Below are positions 40,341 through 52,290 of a stretch of 64,000 nucleotides of DNA, in pieces. The notes beneath the pieces were generated by a model. The model saw nothing but the letters and a program-made list of their open reading frames with translations, made no database searches and had not been told where the DNA came from. The position numbers and the translations under genes are program-made. This DNA comes from Prorocentrum cordatum. Lineage: Eukaryota; Sar; Dinophyceae; Prorocentrales; Prorocentraceae. Each line of letters opens with the position of its first letter. The stretch's first letter is position 1. The stretch is from NCBI GenBank assembly GCA_963575745.1, contig CAUYUJ010003025.1, positions 531,057-595,056 of the forward strand. The letters run 5' to 3'.

Positions 40341-43300
40341 CGTCTCGTCGTCGTCGTCGTCCTATCCTTTCTTCTGATCTCGTTTTGCGCCGCTGCCGTT
40401 TCATCTCTAGAGCTTGCGCGGGCTGCCCCGCGGCCGGCCCCCCCTCGGATTGCGCGGTCACCCTGCGGCGACTACGCGAACCTTGCCTGCCGCGGCCCCC
40501 GCGCGCCCGAGAGAGCGTCGACCAAACCCATGTGTCGACCGTTGGGAGACCCAGCGGTTAAGCCGTCGGGGGAGGACGTTGTCTGGATCTGCTCAGATGA
40601 TATCATAGACGAACTCATTCCCGACTCATTTGAGGCGGGAAATCCCGGGACCGAGCCCAAAGAAAACGCCCCTCCCGATACAAGTCGAAAGGCTACCCCG
40701 CCGGCTCAGCCGAGTGAGGAAGCTTTCCCGCCGATTCAGCCGGCTGGGGATGAGGCAGAACCATTTAGCCCGAGCGATGTCGCGATGGATGAAGACATCG
40801 AGATGGAAGTTGGTGTAGAACGTCGCGGAGAGGAGATAGTTGCTCGCAAAAGGGCAGCAGAAACAGCTATCCAGGACAGTCAGCCTGCCAAGAAAGCGGC
40901 CACCTCCGGTCCAGGAGACATTGATTCCAAACAAGAGAGACCAACATTCCGTTGCTTTCCGGATAAAAAAAAGAGAGAGTGGTCTAGATTGGATCACACC
41001 GGGACCGTCAAGTTTGGACACAAGCGAGGATGGAGTTGGCGCTTCGCGATGTGGAGGCGTGACGTATTGTACATGCGAAGCGACCAAGTCGTGACCGCGC
41101 TGAAGGCTGACCTGGACGCAACATCGCAGACGGTTTTCCAACGTCTGTATTCTCAGGTCTCGCAGGATCCGTGGGTAGTGCACTGGACAACGTTCGAACG
41201 AAAGACAACATGCCGTTTCGATTGTGCTCCCCATAGTTTGGACCACATCCCCGTGGGTACATTCTTCCAGACGTAGCCTGATGAAAAGACGAGGTTGGTC
41301 TGTAAGTTGTATACGAACCCGCCAGGGGAGGCGCGTCGTGCTGCTCGAACTCTCGAGAAAGGAGAGGCCATTGGTCCCACCGTCGGCCCAGCCGTACGGT
41401 GCAAAACTATCTTTGGAGATTTTGTGAGCGTCCCGGTGATAGACCACTGGACAGAAGGATCCCCCGAGGTGTGGTTCAACATCTGGGGCCCTTCTCCCCG
41501 AAAGCCTCCCCGTGGCACAGCCGCTGAGGACGGTTGGGGAACAATGTTTGCCCTTCCTGTGGTCAAAGGTTTGTATCACACGCCAGTGCACGTTGTCGAG
41601 GAGGCTCTCACCGCTACAGCAAGAACGAACTATTTTGATGCCTCCCCTCAGCAGGCGATATATCGGCGCATAGAGCAACGCCCATGGAAGTGGCCGCAAA
41701 ACCCAGAAGCGTGGTTCGCCAAGGACGGCCCCGATCCTGAGGCCAAAGTGCAGTCGCCACCAAAGAGGTCGCGGATGACAGAGGAGGCACCGGACGACTC
41801 AGTCGCTTCGGCAAGCCATCAGGTAGCCCTAGCTGTCATTCAGCCCTCTTTGGGCAACCCTGGAGTCGGTCAGCAGGCTGCCGGCGGATCATCCGCCGAC
41901 CCAGCCTCAGGTCCGGCTGACCCTCCCGGCCCAGCCGGCGGTGGGACAGGTGGTGGCTCACCCCCCGGCTCAGCCGGCGGCGGTGGAGCTCCGCCTGGAC
42001 CAGGTGGTTCTTCGTCGGGAAATGGTCCACCCTCTCATCCCTCCTCAGGAGGTGGTGGAGGGGATGGACCGCCCGAATCGGGTCCACCCGAGGCCGATGC
42101 TGAGCCGGGTGGCCCGGCCTATATTGGGCGAGGTCCTTGGAACGTCCTTGACTATTTTCGGTCGCAGAGGAACTTTGCGACCGATCCTAAGGCCCCTACA
42201 CACGAGTGGCAGGTCAAGGTGAATGAGATTCTTGACCTTTATATGGGGATTACTGACCCGATGATGTCAACTTGGGCAGTCAAACTATCGTTTCTTCAGA
42301 AGTGCCAAGCCATCTCGCAAATCGCTAGGGTGAACGGACACTCGTGCATCCCATTCATAGGCGAGAACCTCGCGGCCATGTCGGACACAGGGAAACCAGT
42401 TATTGATTTCTTTCGTCCGCTATGCCTGATGAGTAATGGGACATATCCTTGTTGGTCTTACTCTGCTCATATTGTTTCAGACTCCACAATTGTATTCAAG
42501 GATGGGCCCGGGAAGATTAAACCTAGCCTTCTTCCCGAGTACAACCTGCGAGATCATGTATTTGGAAGCTCGCTGAAGGCCATCAGTGGAGCCTTTGTCT
42601 CGGCTATTCGGGAGGCATCTTCAAACTTCCAGTGGAGTAACCACGAAAACCTTAAGAAGGGGACCCACACTCCGATACGCTTCACCTTGTGGAATTTCAA
42701 TGATATCGTAGATGGCACCAGTGAATTGATCGGAGTCGGCACTGGGCCAAAACGACAGGAAAATCCATTAGCTTTCGCAGGGGGCCTCATAATATTAGTA
42801 GAGGCAGCGGTTCAGCTGGTGGATGACGCGATGAGCCGTGGTACCGACGGAGCGATAGAGATCATGTGTGTCGGTGGGGACCACAAATGTTGGCAGACGG
42901 ATGGAGTTGGCATAAACCCGATGTGGGATGATATTGCCACTCTTGTTAGGGCCAGAATGAACCGTCGGATCGAACACTACAAAGCCATTGGGCTTTTCCC
43001 AAGAATAATGATCCTAGACGGGTTGAGCCTGTGCCGACAGCTTCGGCACCGCTCAGGAGACATCTTTAACTCTGCTTCGACCCATCACGAGTATAAAATG
43101 AACAAAGGAGGGCAAATAGTGAACGCGAATGCGGGCCAGTTATGTGCAGAGTACATGACCAAGACCGCTAAACTGGCCGCGTTATTCTTTTGCCAGCCCT
43201 CCGGCGGCTCAGCCGCACGGAGTGGGAACGTACCAGGGGCGACAAGAGCTGACGGGTATGCCCAGCAGGGGGCGACCATCAATGAGCTAGTCATGTACTG

Positions 43301-43373
43301 GCAGAATTGGGCCCCCTCAATAGGCGACATACCCGTGTCTTTGCTCAATGCCTGCAATTTACAACAGCTTTGA
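40341..43373 (+). pseudogene. Large unrecognised ORF with one internal stop, first module copy
   Basis: One frame is open from about 40,191 to 43,373 except for a TAG at 41,274-41,276. It has a hydrophobic segment near 40,330-40,380, an acidic linker, a Trp/Arg-rich globular part (about 40,960-41,740), then a Pro/Gly/Ser-rich low-complexity stretch (41,850-42,130). A conserved globular domain follows (42,200-43,330) with a CVGGDHKCWQ motif. I do not recognise the domain. The frame ends at 43,373 because one base is missing relative to the second copy (near 43,350). Confidence 0.5.
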
Positions 43374-44755
43374 GTAACGAAGAGTTCCCAGTCATTTTAG
43401 ATGGATCTGGAGGTGGAGCTATCCATTCATATTACGCAGCGGCTTTTATTGACTTTCTTAAGCAGGGAATGGCATATGAGGACTTTTTCCCTTGGAAAGA
43501 TGACAATTACTTCTTGCCGCGCGGCGAGATTTTCTGTCCGGGATTGCCGCCGAAGGGGCAACGCGTACGATCGGAGGACGAAGGTGTGCAAAATGATGAA
43601 CGCATGCGCACGGCACTGAACGAGCTGCAAAAGGCAGCGCCGGCCAAGGCACCGAGCGGCTTAGCCGTTTCGGTGAATGGATCGGCCTCGGGCGGCATAG
43701 CCGTCTCGGTTCACGCCGCGCCATTGAGCGGCGCAGCCGCTTCCTGTGGAGTCGCTGCGCCCAGTGGCTAAGCCGCCTCGGGCAGTGATCCCAGCATGCG
43801 GATGACTTAGTCGCCCCGCAGTCCCCTTTTGGCGCCGCCTACGGGCTTTCAAGAAGCTCAAACGCCTGGTGAAGCAGCGGAGGAGTATCTTCGCAATAAA
43901 TGCCCCGTGGGAAGTTTAACCGAGCTCAGCGGCGGTCACAAGTTCCCGCAGCGTCCGACAGAAGGTAGACCCGGAGAAAGGGAACTTGATTGGCCTTATC
44001 ATTTGCCATATCAGAAGATGAAGAAATTGCCTTATAAAAGTGCGACAGGGCCAGAGATTGCCTACCATGATTGTCTCCAACCGTTTACGGTCAAGAGCGG
44101 CAATCTCCATCGGGACATGATGCCTGGGAACGTTTATCCAGGCGAAGAAGGCCGTGCTGCAGAGGTTGCAAAAGGGAATGACCCGCCTCATAGCCCACAG
44201 TACAAGACGGTTCTGAGAACTGCGCAAGGGGAGGCATGGTTGGCTTTTCAGTTGTTACAGAAGTCAACGAGAACCCCACCTCTGGAACCAAATTACGTGA
44301 TTCCGAACTGGGCACGCTTCTTTAGGATCAAAGCCGACCGGTCAAGAGCAGACCCAGCAGCCACTGTTGCTGATCGTTTGAATTGGGCCAAGTTGTCGGC
44401 GAGGACCCATAGAGCGGGCATCGGCCATTGTGTTGAGCTCTCGTTGCCCTTCCTCGTGAAAGACGGAAAGCTTGCGGAGGTCCAAGACCCATCCACAGGC
44501 TGGTCTAAACGGTCTCATGACACGTCTGTGACTGCCCTTCATTGCTTCCTTCTGACCCCAAATACGAATACGGAGGTAACGTCAAGGCGCACAAGGTTGG
44601 GGCGTACTCCTTTCCATGTGTGGATAACCCTAATACGCACACGACGTATTCCGTTGCAGAGGAGACTTTTGGAGACGGTATATAGATTACTGCGGAGATT
44701 GTTTTCTTCACGAAAGACCCAACAGTCATCAAAGGAAGGCCGCCGCAATATGTGA
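43374..44755 (+). pseudogene. Broken continuation of the module protein, copy 1
   Basis: Continues the copy-1 protein in another frame to a stop at 43,769-43,771, with a further TAG at 43,808-43,810, then again in frame at 43,829-44,755. Compared with copy 2 it lacks about 20 bases near 44,540, which removes the HGT-type motif region. Several GGC-NNA-GCC hairpins lie at 43,657-43,765. It is clearly the degenerate copy here. Confidence 0.75.
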
Positions 44756-45776
44756 GCGATCCAGTCGGAGACGTATTGCGCGAGCTTAGACTTTACCATT
44801 GGACTCCGGCAGCGCTTCACGTTACGCCAGCCTATGTGCATTTACAAAACGCTGCCAGACAGAAAGGTTGGAATCTGGAGCAGGATTTCGAGGTCGAAAG
44901 ATGCCGAGATAACGATCGGACAAATGCCACGGACAAAGTCCGGGAGGCGCAGAGAGAGTGGGTTCCAAATTTAGAACCATCTGACTGGCGAAAGGACAAG
45001 AGCCCATATCTCAACAACGAGAATTTTGACGATGTTTGGCCTTGGCTCCAGCAGAAGGGAGTCAGGCGAACCAAGATTCACCCATTGCACAAAGACGAGG
45101 CCTTGGAGGAATCAGCGAAGCTTGTTGAAAATAATAAAGAATTACATTGAAGACAGCGGCGGAAGCAAAACCAGAAGTGCCGGCGGCTCAGCCGTCCGGT
45201 ACTCAATTTTCGGTTGAGGCCGAAAACTTCCCGGCTTTAGGGCAGGCTGCATCAAGCACTGAAAGAGCGTTCAAGCCTCCGCCCCCGCGGGCAGAGGCTC
45301 GGCCATCGAATCCTAAGGCCGACGCAACTACGAAAGCGCCGACGCCCCCTCCTCCTCCAAAGGAGGGGTTGCCCGCGGAAGCGCCGAAAGAGGAAGCTTC
45401 GAAGAAGGCTCTGCCGCCGCTTTCTGCATTGGCACCGCCGCTGGCTACGAAGCCGAACACCGCGTCGCTTGAGGGCGTGCCACAGGCGAAGCAGACGGTG
45501 CTTAAGAAGGCTCCGCCTCCGCCACAGTTTAGTCCAGAAGCGTATTCGATGAATCCCCCGCCGGCGAAGGCGCCTCGCATTGATAGGGGAGACGAGAACC
45601 CCATGGCATCTTCGTTGACGCAACCACCGGCAAAGCCGGGAGGCAAGGACACGACTAGCGGTCAGTCTGAAGCCTGGAAACCGAGTCTTCGTGACCCCCC
45701 GGTTCCTTTGACTCAACCCACCAGGCCAAATATTGTCAGTCCTCCCTCAGCGGATCCAAGTCGCCAGAAGACCTAG
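44752..45776 (+). pseudogene. Module C-terminal region, copy 1
   Basis: Two frames (44,752-45,150 and 45,147-45,776) encode a Trp-containing helical segment and then a Pro/Ala/Lys-rich disordered region. A stop at 45,774 interrupts it relative to copy 2; the frame resumes at 45,777-46,034. No domain recognised. Confidence 0.5.
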
Positions 45777-46034
45777 CCTCCGGCCAAGGCCGCGCCTGCA
45801 TGGGTGAGAGACCAGGGGGCCCCACAGCATGCCAAAGGCAGCGCTGCGGGGGACCAACCCGTTAGGGAGAAGAGCCCTGTTGAAGGTGCAAAGGCGGCCG
45901 AGGCAAAAGCGACGTCCGCCGAGGATGTGGTTCCTGCCCGACACGGAGGCGACGACGCATCAGGCATCCTTAACGCAACCCCTCCAGCGCAGCCGGATGG
46001 GGGCGTTTCGTCTGCCGATGCTAGTGGGATCTGA

Positions 46035-47066
46035 TGAAATAATTACTATTCTCATGATTCGTAAAGAAGTCTCCAAGCTGCAGTTCTCGCGTCCGAGAGC
46101 ACGCAAGGCATTGAGGAATAAGAAAGATTTCTTCCACAGATGGCGTGGTCTTAGAGCAACTTGGTCGCAAGAACCAGACGATCTTGAAGAGCAGAGAATA
46201 GAGGCTGCAGACTATATATATCGAAACTGCGAAAAATGTTTACATGAGGTTCAAAGTAAAAGACAGACATGACCCGGAAAACTATTCAAGTACATGGCTG
46301 AAAGGTGCCGACGCTGTTGTTGAACGGATCCTTAAAGTGGATCCAAATCTCGTCCGTGCTCCAATGATATTTGAAAGGGGTGAGGGGCATAAGCCTCGTG
46401 CCAAAGGCAAATCTGTTGCGAGTGGAAGTAGACTTCCAACTCCTCCTGCACCTCCGTCCGGCTAAGCCGCGACACAGAACCTTCCGCTTCCTCCGCCTGG
46501 CCCAGCCAGAGCGGAACAGGAGCAAGGGAAGAATGATGAGATGATGGTGGACTTGGGTGCTCATGCTGCACATCCTGAGGCACCTCGAGAGCAGTCTCCC
46601 CCCGCGGTTGCGCCGTCGGAGGAAGAAACTGCACCTGCCGCCAAGGCGCCAGCGCCAGCAGCCGCTCCGAGCGGAAGTCAGGCAGCAGAAATTCCCTCTG
46701 CAGAACAGAACCCGGATGCCGCAGGCACCCCGGGGTCCTTGGAAGCAGGCGCTGATCCTGCGGATGTTAAAACTTTTCCATACGATGCGGATCCTGAGTT
46801 CGTATTTACCATGGAAGAAGAGCATTACCGTCCAGGCCCAGCATCTGAGAACTTCTTTCGCAGAGTGAGTCTGCCACCTGCTCCTGATAGAAGACAGCGT
46901 CAGCCCACGCCTATGTATCCCGGCGGCGGTGGAGCTCCGCCTGGACCAGGCGGTTCTTCGTCGGGAAATGGCCCACCCTCTCATCCCTCCTCAGGAGGTG
47001 GTGGAGGGGGTGGACCGCCCGAATCGGGTCCACCCGAGGCCGATGCTGAGCCGGGTGGCCCGCCCT
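46035..47066 (+). pseudogene. Module 3' ORF, copy 1
   Basis: Equivalent to 51,003-51,884 of copy 2: an Arg/Lys-rich helical part, then acidic Pro/Ala-rich sequence. Stops at 46,463 (inside a hairpin, GGC-TAA-GCC) and the TAG at 47,066-47,068 interrupt it. The last part crosses into copy 2 through the shared low-complexity stretch. Confidence 0.5.
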
Positions 47067-47164
47067 AGATTGGGCGAGGTCCTTGGAACGTCCTTGATTA
47101 GTTTCGGTCGCAGAGGAATTTTGCGACCGATCCTAAGGCCCCTACACACGAGTGGCAGGTCAAG

Positions 47165-49717
47165 GTGAATCAGATTCTTGACCTTTATATCGGGATTACT
47201 GACCCGATGATGTCAACCTGGGCAGTACAACTATCGTTTCTTCAGAAGTGCCAAGCCATCTCGCAAATCGCTAGGGTGAACGGACACTCGTGGATCCCAT
47301 TCATCGGTGAGGACCTCGCGGCCATGTCGGACACAGGGAAACCAGTTACTGATTTCTTTCGTCCGCTCTGCCTGATGAGTAATGGGACATATCCTTGTTG
47401 GTCTTACTCTGCTCATATTGTTTCAGACTCCACAATTGTATTCAAGGATGGGCCCGGGAATATTAAACCTAGCCTTCTTCCCGAGTACAACCTGCGAGAT
47501 CATGTATTTGGAAGCTCGCAGAAGGCCATCAGTGGAGCCTTTGCCTCTGCTATTCGGGAGACTTCCTCAAACTTCCAGTGGAGTAAACACGAAAACTTTA
47601 AGAAGGGGATCCACACTCTGATGCGCTTCACCTTTTGGAATTTCAATGATATCGTAGATGACACCAGTGAATTGATCGGAGTCGGCACTGGGCCAACACG
47701 ATCGGGAAATCGAGTAGCTTTCGCAGGGGGCCTCAGAATATTAGTAGAGGCAGCGGTTCAGCTGGTGGATGACTTGATGAGCCGTGCTACCGACGGAGCG
47801 ATAGAGATCATGTATGTTGGTGGGGACCACAAATGCTGGCAGACGGATGGAGTTGGCATAAACCCGATGTGGGACGATATTGCCACTCTTGTTAGGGCCA
47901 GAATGAACCGTCGGATCGAACACCACAAAGCCATATGGTTTTTCCCAAGAATAATGTTCCTAGACGGAGTGAGCCTTCACCGACAGCTTCGGCACCGCTC
48001 AGGAGACATCTTTAACTTTGCTTCAACCCACCACGAGTATAAAACTAACAAAGGAGGGCAAATAGTGAACGCGAATGCGGGCCAGTTATGTGCAGAGTAC
48101 ATGGGCAAGACCGCTAATCTGGCCGTGTTATTCTTCTGCCAGCCCTCCGGCGGCTCAGCCGCACGGAGTGGGAACGTACCAAGGGCGACAAGAGCTGACG
48201 GGTATGCCCAGCAGGGGGCGACCATCAATGAGCTAGTCATGTACTGGCAGACTTGGGCCCCCCCAGTAGGCAACATACCCGTGTCTCTGCTCAATGCCCG
48301 TCAATTTAAAACAACTTTGAGTAACGAAGAGTTTCCAGCCATCTTAGATGGATCTGGAGGTGGAGCTATCCACTCATATTACTCAGCGGTTTTTATTGAC
48401 TTTCTTAAGCAGGGAATGGCATATGATGACTTTTGCCCTTGGAAAGATGACAATTACTTCTTGCCGCGCGGAGAGATTTTCTGTCCGGGAATGCCGCCGA
48501 AGGGGCAACGCCTACGATCGGAGGACGAAGGTGTGCAACATGATGAACGTATGCGCACGGCACTGAACGAGCTGCAAAAGGCAGCGCCGGCCAAGGCACC
48601 GAGCGGCTTAGCCGTTTTGGTGAGTAGATCGGCCTCGGGCGGCATAGCCGTCTCGGTTCACGCCGCGCCATTGAGCGGCGCAGCCGCTTCCTGTGGAGTC
48701 GTTGCGCCCGGTGGCTCAGCCGCCTCGGGCAGTGATTCCAGCATGCGGACGGCTCAGTCGCCCCGCAGTACCCCTTTGGCGCCGCCTACGGGCTTTCACG
48801 AAGCTCAAACGCCTGGTGAAGCAGCGGAGGAGTATCTTCGCAATAAATGCCCCGTGGGAAGTTTAACCAAGCTCAGCGGCGGTCACAAGTTCCCGCAGCG
48901 TCCGAAAGAAGGTAGACCCGGAGAAAGGGAACTTGATTGGCCCTATCATGTGCCATATCAGCAGATGAAGAAATTGCCTTATAAAAGTGCGACAGGGCCA
49001 GAGATTGCCTACCATGATTGTCTCCAACCGTTTACGGTCAAGAGCGGCAATCTCCATCGGGGCATGATGCCTGGGAACGTTTATCCAGGCGAAGAAGGCC
49101 GTGCTGCAGAGGTTGCAACAGGGGATGACCCGCCGCATAGCCCACAGTACAAGACGGTTCTGAGAACCGCGCAAGGGGAGGCATGGTTGGCTTTTCCGTT
49201 GTTACAGAAGTCAACGAGAACCCCACCTCTGGAACCAAATTACGTGATTCCGAACTGGGCACGCTTCTTTAGGATCAAAGCCGACCGGTCAAGAGCAGAC
49301 CCAGCAGCCACTGTTGCTGATCGTCTGAATTGGGCCAAGTTGTCGGCGAGGACCCATAGAGCGGGCATCGGCCATTGTGTTGAGCTCTCGTTGCCCTTCT
49401 TCGTGAAAGACGAAAAGCTTGCGGAGGTCCAAGACCCATCCACAGGCTGGTCTAAACAGTGTCATGGCACGTCTGTGACTGCCCTTCATGCAATATTGGA
49501 GGGCCACCAATTGCTTCCTTCTGACCCCAAACACGGAGGTAACGTCAAGGCGCACAAGGTTGGGGTCTACTCCTTTCCATGTGTGGATAACCCTAATACG
49601 CACACGACGTATTCCGTTGCAGAGGAGACCTTTGGAGACGGTATATGGATCATTGCTGAGATTGTTTCTTCACGAAAGACCCAACAGTCATCGAAGGAAG
49701 GCCGCCACAATATGTGA
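47165..49717 (+). CDS. Module protein, copy 2 (unrecognised domain plus HGT-motif domain)
   Basis: 850 codons open, counted from a GTG; the frame upstream has TAGs at 47,066 and 47,099. The N-terminal globular domain (to about nt 48,290) is the same as in copy 1. A middle Ala/Gly/Ser-rich stretch is built of hairpin insertions (48,600-48,740). The C-terminal part ends with CHGTSVTALHAILEGHQ (about 49,470-49,510), then Tyr-containing strands and FGDGIWIIAEIV. His-Gly-Thr followed by a helix, then Tyr, is the pattern of ADP-ribosyltransferase-fold enzymes (PARP, KptA, RES), so such a domain is possible. The frame then shifts by one missing T (near 49,667) compared with copy 1. Confidence 0.6.
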   Translation: MNQILDLYIGITDPMMSTWAVQLSFLQKCQAISQIARVNGHSWIPFIGEDLAAMSDTGKPVTDFFRPLCLMSNGTYPCWSYSAHIVSDSTIVFKDGPGNIKPSLLPEYNLRDHVFGSSQKAISGAFASAIRETSSNFQWSKHENFKKGIHTLMRFTFWNFNDIVDDTSELIGVGTGPTRSGNRVAFAGGLRILVEAAVQLVDDLMSRATDGAIEIMYVGGDHKCWQTDGVGINPMWDDIATLVRARMNRRIEHHKAIWFFPRIMFLDGVSLHRQLRHRSGDIFNFASTHHEYKTNKGGQIVNANAGQLCAEYMGKTANLAVLFFCQPSGGSAARSGNVPRATRADGYAQQGATINELVMYWQTWAPPVGNIPVSLLNARQFKTTLSNEEFPAILDGSGGGAIHSYYSAVFIDFLKQGMAYDDFCPWKDDNYFLPRGEIFCPGMPPKGQRLRSEDEGVQHDERMRTALNELQKAAPAKAPSGLAVLVSRSASGGIAVSVHAAPLSGAAASCGVVAPGGSAASGSDSSMRTAQSPRSTPLAPPTGFHEAQTPGEAAEEYLRNKCPVGSLTKLSGGHKFPQRPKEGRPGERELDWPYHVPYQQMKKLPYKSATGPEIAYHDCLQPFTVKSGNLHRGMMPGNVYPGEEGRAAEVATGDDPPHSPQYKTVLRTAQGEAWLAFPLLQKSTRTPPLEPNYVIPNWARFFRIKADRSRADPAATVADRLNWAKLSARTHRAGIGHCVELSLPFFVKDEKLAEVQDPSTGWSKQCHGTSVTALHAILEGHQLLPSDPKHGGNVKAHKVGVYSFPCVDNPNTHTTYSVAEETFGDGIWIIAEIVSSRKTQQSSKEGRHNM

Positions 49718-50336
49718 GCGATCCAGTCGGAGACGTATTGCACGAGCTTAGACTATACCATTGGACTCCGGCAGCGCTTCACGTTACGCCAGCTTATGTG
49801 CATTTACAAAACGCTGCCAGATAGAAAGGTTGGAATCTGGAGCAGGATTTCGAGGTCGAAAGATACCGAGATAACGATCGGACAAGTGCCACGGACAAAG
49901 TCCGGGAGGCACAGAGAGAGTGGGTTCCAAATTTAGAACCATCTGACTGGCGAAAGGACAAGAGCCCATATCTCAACAACGAGAAGGTTGACGATGTTTG
50001 GCCTTGGCTCCAACAGAAGGGAGTCAGGCTAACCAAGATTCACCCATTGCACAAAGACGAGGCCTCGGAGGAATCAGCGAAGCTTGTTAAACATAATAAA
50101 GAAGAAACAAATACATTGAAGACAACGGCGGAAGCAAAACCAGAAGTGCCGGCGGCTCAGCCGTCCGGCATTCAATTTTCGGTTGAGGCCGAGAACTTCC
50201 CGGCTTTAGGGCAGGCTGCATCAAGCACTGAGAGAGCGTTCAAGCCTCCGCCCCCGCGGGCAGAGGCTCGGCCATCGAATCCTAAGGCCGACGCAACTAC
50301 GAAAGTGCCGATGCCCCTCCTCCTCCAAAGGAGGGG
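49718..50336 (+). pseudogene. Module C-terminal region, copy 2 (shifted frame)
   Basis: Coding sense continues from the 850-codon frame after a one-base loss. It matches 44,752-45,350 of copy 1, with a TAG at 49,821-49,823, then a Pro/Ala-rich stretch in the frame 50,047-50,520. One C is missing near 50,310, so sense moves to the frame 50,337-51,002. Confidence 0.5.
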
Positions 50337-51002
50337 TTGCCCGCGGAAGCGCCGAAAGAGGAAGCTTCGAACAAGGCTCCGCCGCCACTTTATGCATTGG
50401 CACCGCCGCCGGCTACGAAGCCGAACGCCGCGTCGCTCGAAGGCGTACCACGGGCGAAGCAGACGGCGCCTAAGAAGGCTCCGCCTCCGCCACAGTTTAG
50501 TCCAGAAGCGTATTCGATGACCCCCCCGCCGGCGAAGGTGCCTCGCATTGATAGGGGAGACGAGAACCCTATGGCATCTTCATTGACGCAGCCACCGGCA
50601 AAGCCGGGAGGCAAGGACACGACTAGCGGTCAGTCTGAAGCCTGGAAACCGAGTCTTCGTGACCCCCCGGTTCCTTTGACTCGACCCACCGGGCCAAATC
50701 TTGTTAGTCCTCCCCCAGCGGATCCAAGTCGCCAGAAGACAGAGCATCCGGCCAAGGCCGCACCTGCATGGGTGAGAGACCAGGGAGCCCCACAGCATGC
50801 CAAAGGCAGCGCTGCGGGGGACCAGCCCGTTAAGGAGAAGAGCCCTGTTGAAGGTGCAAAGGCGGCCGAGGCAAAAGCGACGTCCGCCGAGGATGTGGTT
50901 CCTGCCCGACACGGAGGCGACGACGCATCAGGCATCCTTAACGCAACAGTTCCGGCGCAGCCAGATGGGGGCGTTTCGTCTGTCGATGCTAGTGGGATCT
51001 GA
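50337..51002 (+). CDS. Pro/Ala/Lys-rich disordered region, copy 2
   Basis: 221 codons, very rich in Pro, Ala, Lys and Glu. No domain is visible and the region is probably disordered. Copy 1 has the same sequence with a stop at 45,774-45,776 that is a sense codon here. Confidence 0.45.
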   Translation: MPAEAPKEEASNKAPPPLYALAPPPATKPNAASLEGVPRAKQTAPKKAPPPPQFSPEAYSMTPPPAKVPRIDRGDENPMASSLTQPPAKPGGKDTTSGQSEAWKPSLRDPPVPLTRPTGPNLVSPPPADPSRQKTEHPAKAAPAWVRDQGAPQHAKGSAAGDQPVKEKSPVEGAKAAEAKATSAEDVVPARHGGDDASGILNATVPAQPDGGVSSVDASGI

Positions 51003-52290
51003 TGAGATAACTACTATTCTCATGTTTCGTAAAGAAGTCTCCAAGCTGCAGTTCTCGCGTCCGAGAGCACGCAAGGCATTGAGGAATAAGAAAGATTTCT
51101 TCCACAGATGGCGTGATCTTAGAGCAACTTGGTCGCAAGAACCGGACGATCTTGAAGAGCAGAGAATGGAGGCTGCAGAATGTATCGAAGCTGCGAAAAA
51201 TGTTTACATGAGGTTCAAAGTAAAAGACAGACATGACCCGGAAAACTATTCAAGTACATGGCTGAAAGATTCGGACGCTGTTGTTGGACGGATCCTTAAA
51301 GTGGATCCAAATTTCGTCCGTACTCCAATGATACTTGAAAGGGGTGAGGGGCATAAGCCTCGTGCCAAAGGCAAATCTGTTGCGAGTGGAAGTAGATTTC
51401 CAACTCCTCCTGCACCTCCGTCCGGCTCAGCCGTGACAGAGAAGCTTCCGCCACCTCCGCCTGGCCCAGCCAGAGCGGAACAGGAGCAAAGGAATAATGA
51501 TGAGATGATGGTGGACTTGGGTGCTCATGATGCACATCCTGAGGCACCTCAAGAGCAGTCTTCCCCCGCGGTTGCGCCGTCGGAGGAAGAAATTGCACCT
51601 GCTGCCAAGGCGCCAGCGCCAGCAGCCGCTCCGAGTGGAAGTCAGGCAGCAGAAATTCCCTCTGCAGAACAGAACCCGGATGCCGCAGGCACCCCGGGGT
51701 CCTTGGAAGCAGGCGCTGATCCTGCGGATGTTACAGCTTTTCCATGCGATGCGGATCCTGAATTTGCATTTACCATGGAAGAAGAGCGTTACCGTCCAGG
51801 CCCAGCATCTGAGAACTTCTTTCGCAAAGTGAGTCTGCCACCTGCTCCTGATAGAAGACAGCGCCCGCCCACGCCTATGCATCCCCAGGAAGGAGATCAG
51901 GAGATTACTGTTGGGCATGCTGTCTCGTTTAGAGGCAGACAGCTTCGCGTTTCAAATGAAGAGCGCGGGCAGATCATTCAGCGCACGCCTGCTGCAATGA
52001 GACAGAAAGTTCGCGAAGCCCACATGGCTGGTCCCGTTCCGCCGCATACTGAAGCCATACGCAATCAGGCGGGTAATACGCTTAGGTATATTGCAGAATT
52101 TGCTGAAGACCCGATCTTCGCGTTGCTGGGCAACCTCGACCAAGATGACGGCACAGTCAACCAAGCAAAGGAGTTTCTCCGAGCCGAGTTTTACTCCGAT
52201 GATGTCCCAGAAGTGTTCACTCCGAAGTTTTTCAATTGCCTGAAACCGTTGGTAGTTGGGGTTGATGATCGCAACAATCCAGCTGACTGA
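51003..52290 (+). CDS. Module 3' ORF, copy 2, and single-copy continuation
   Basis: Frame open from 50,797; the plausible coding part starts about 51,003. It has an Arg/Lys-rich helical segment, an acidic Pro/Ala-rich linker, and after 51,884 a single-copy helical domain with many charged residues. It ends at a TGA (52,288-52,290), after which the same frame encodes the KptA-like domain, so this may once have been one protein. Confidence 0.5.

Larger units (their letters stand above)
41975..46920 (+). repeat. Tandem module, copy 1 (4.95 kb)
   Basis: Repeated head to tail at 46,921-51,884 with a few percent divergence and small indels. The boundary is within a Pro/Gly-coding low-complexity stretch (CGGCGGCGGTGGAGCT), which probably seeded unequal exchange. 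Confidence 0.93.
46921..51884 (+). repeat. Tandem module, copy 2 (4.96 kb)
   Basis: Second copy of the module. It contains an 850-codon open frame that is broken in copy 1. Downstream of 51,884 the sequence is single copy. Confidence 0.93.

Noticed and set aside
42200-43330. SGNH-hydrolase-like reading of the conserved module domain
   Set aside because: A GGDH stretch recalls the G-x-N-D block, but the other blocks could not be placed; left as unrecognised.
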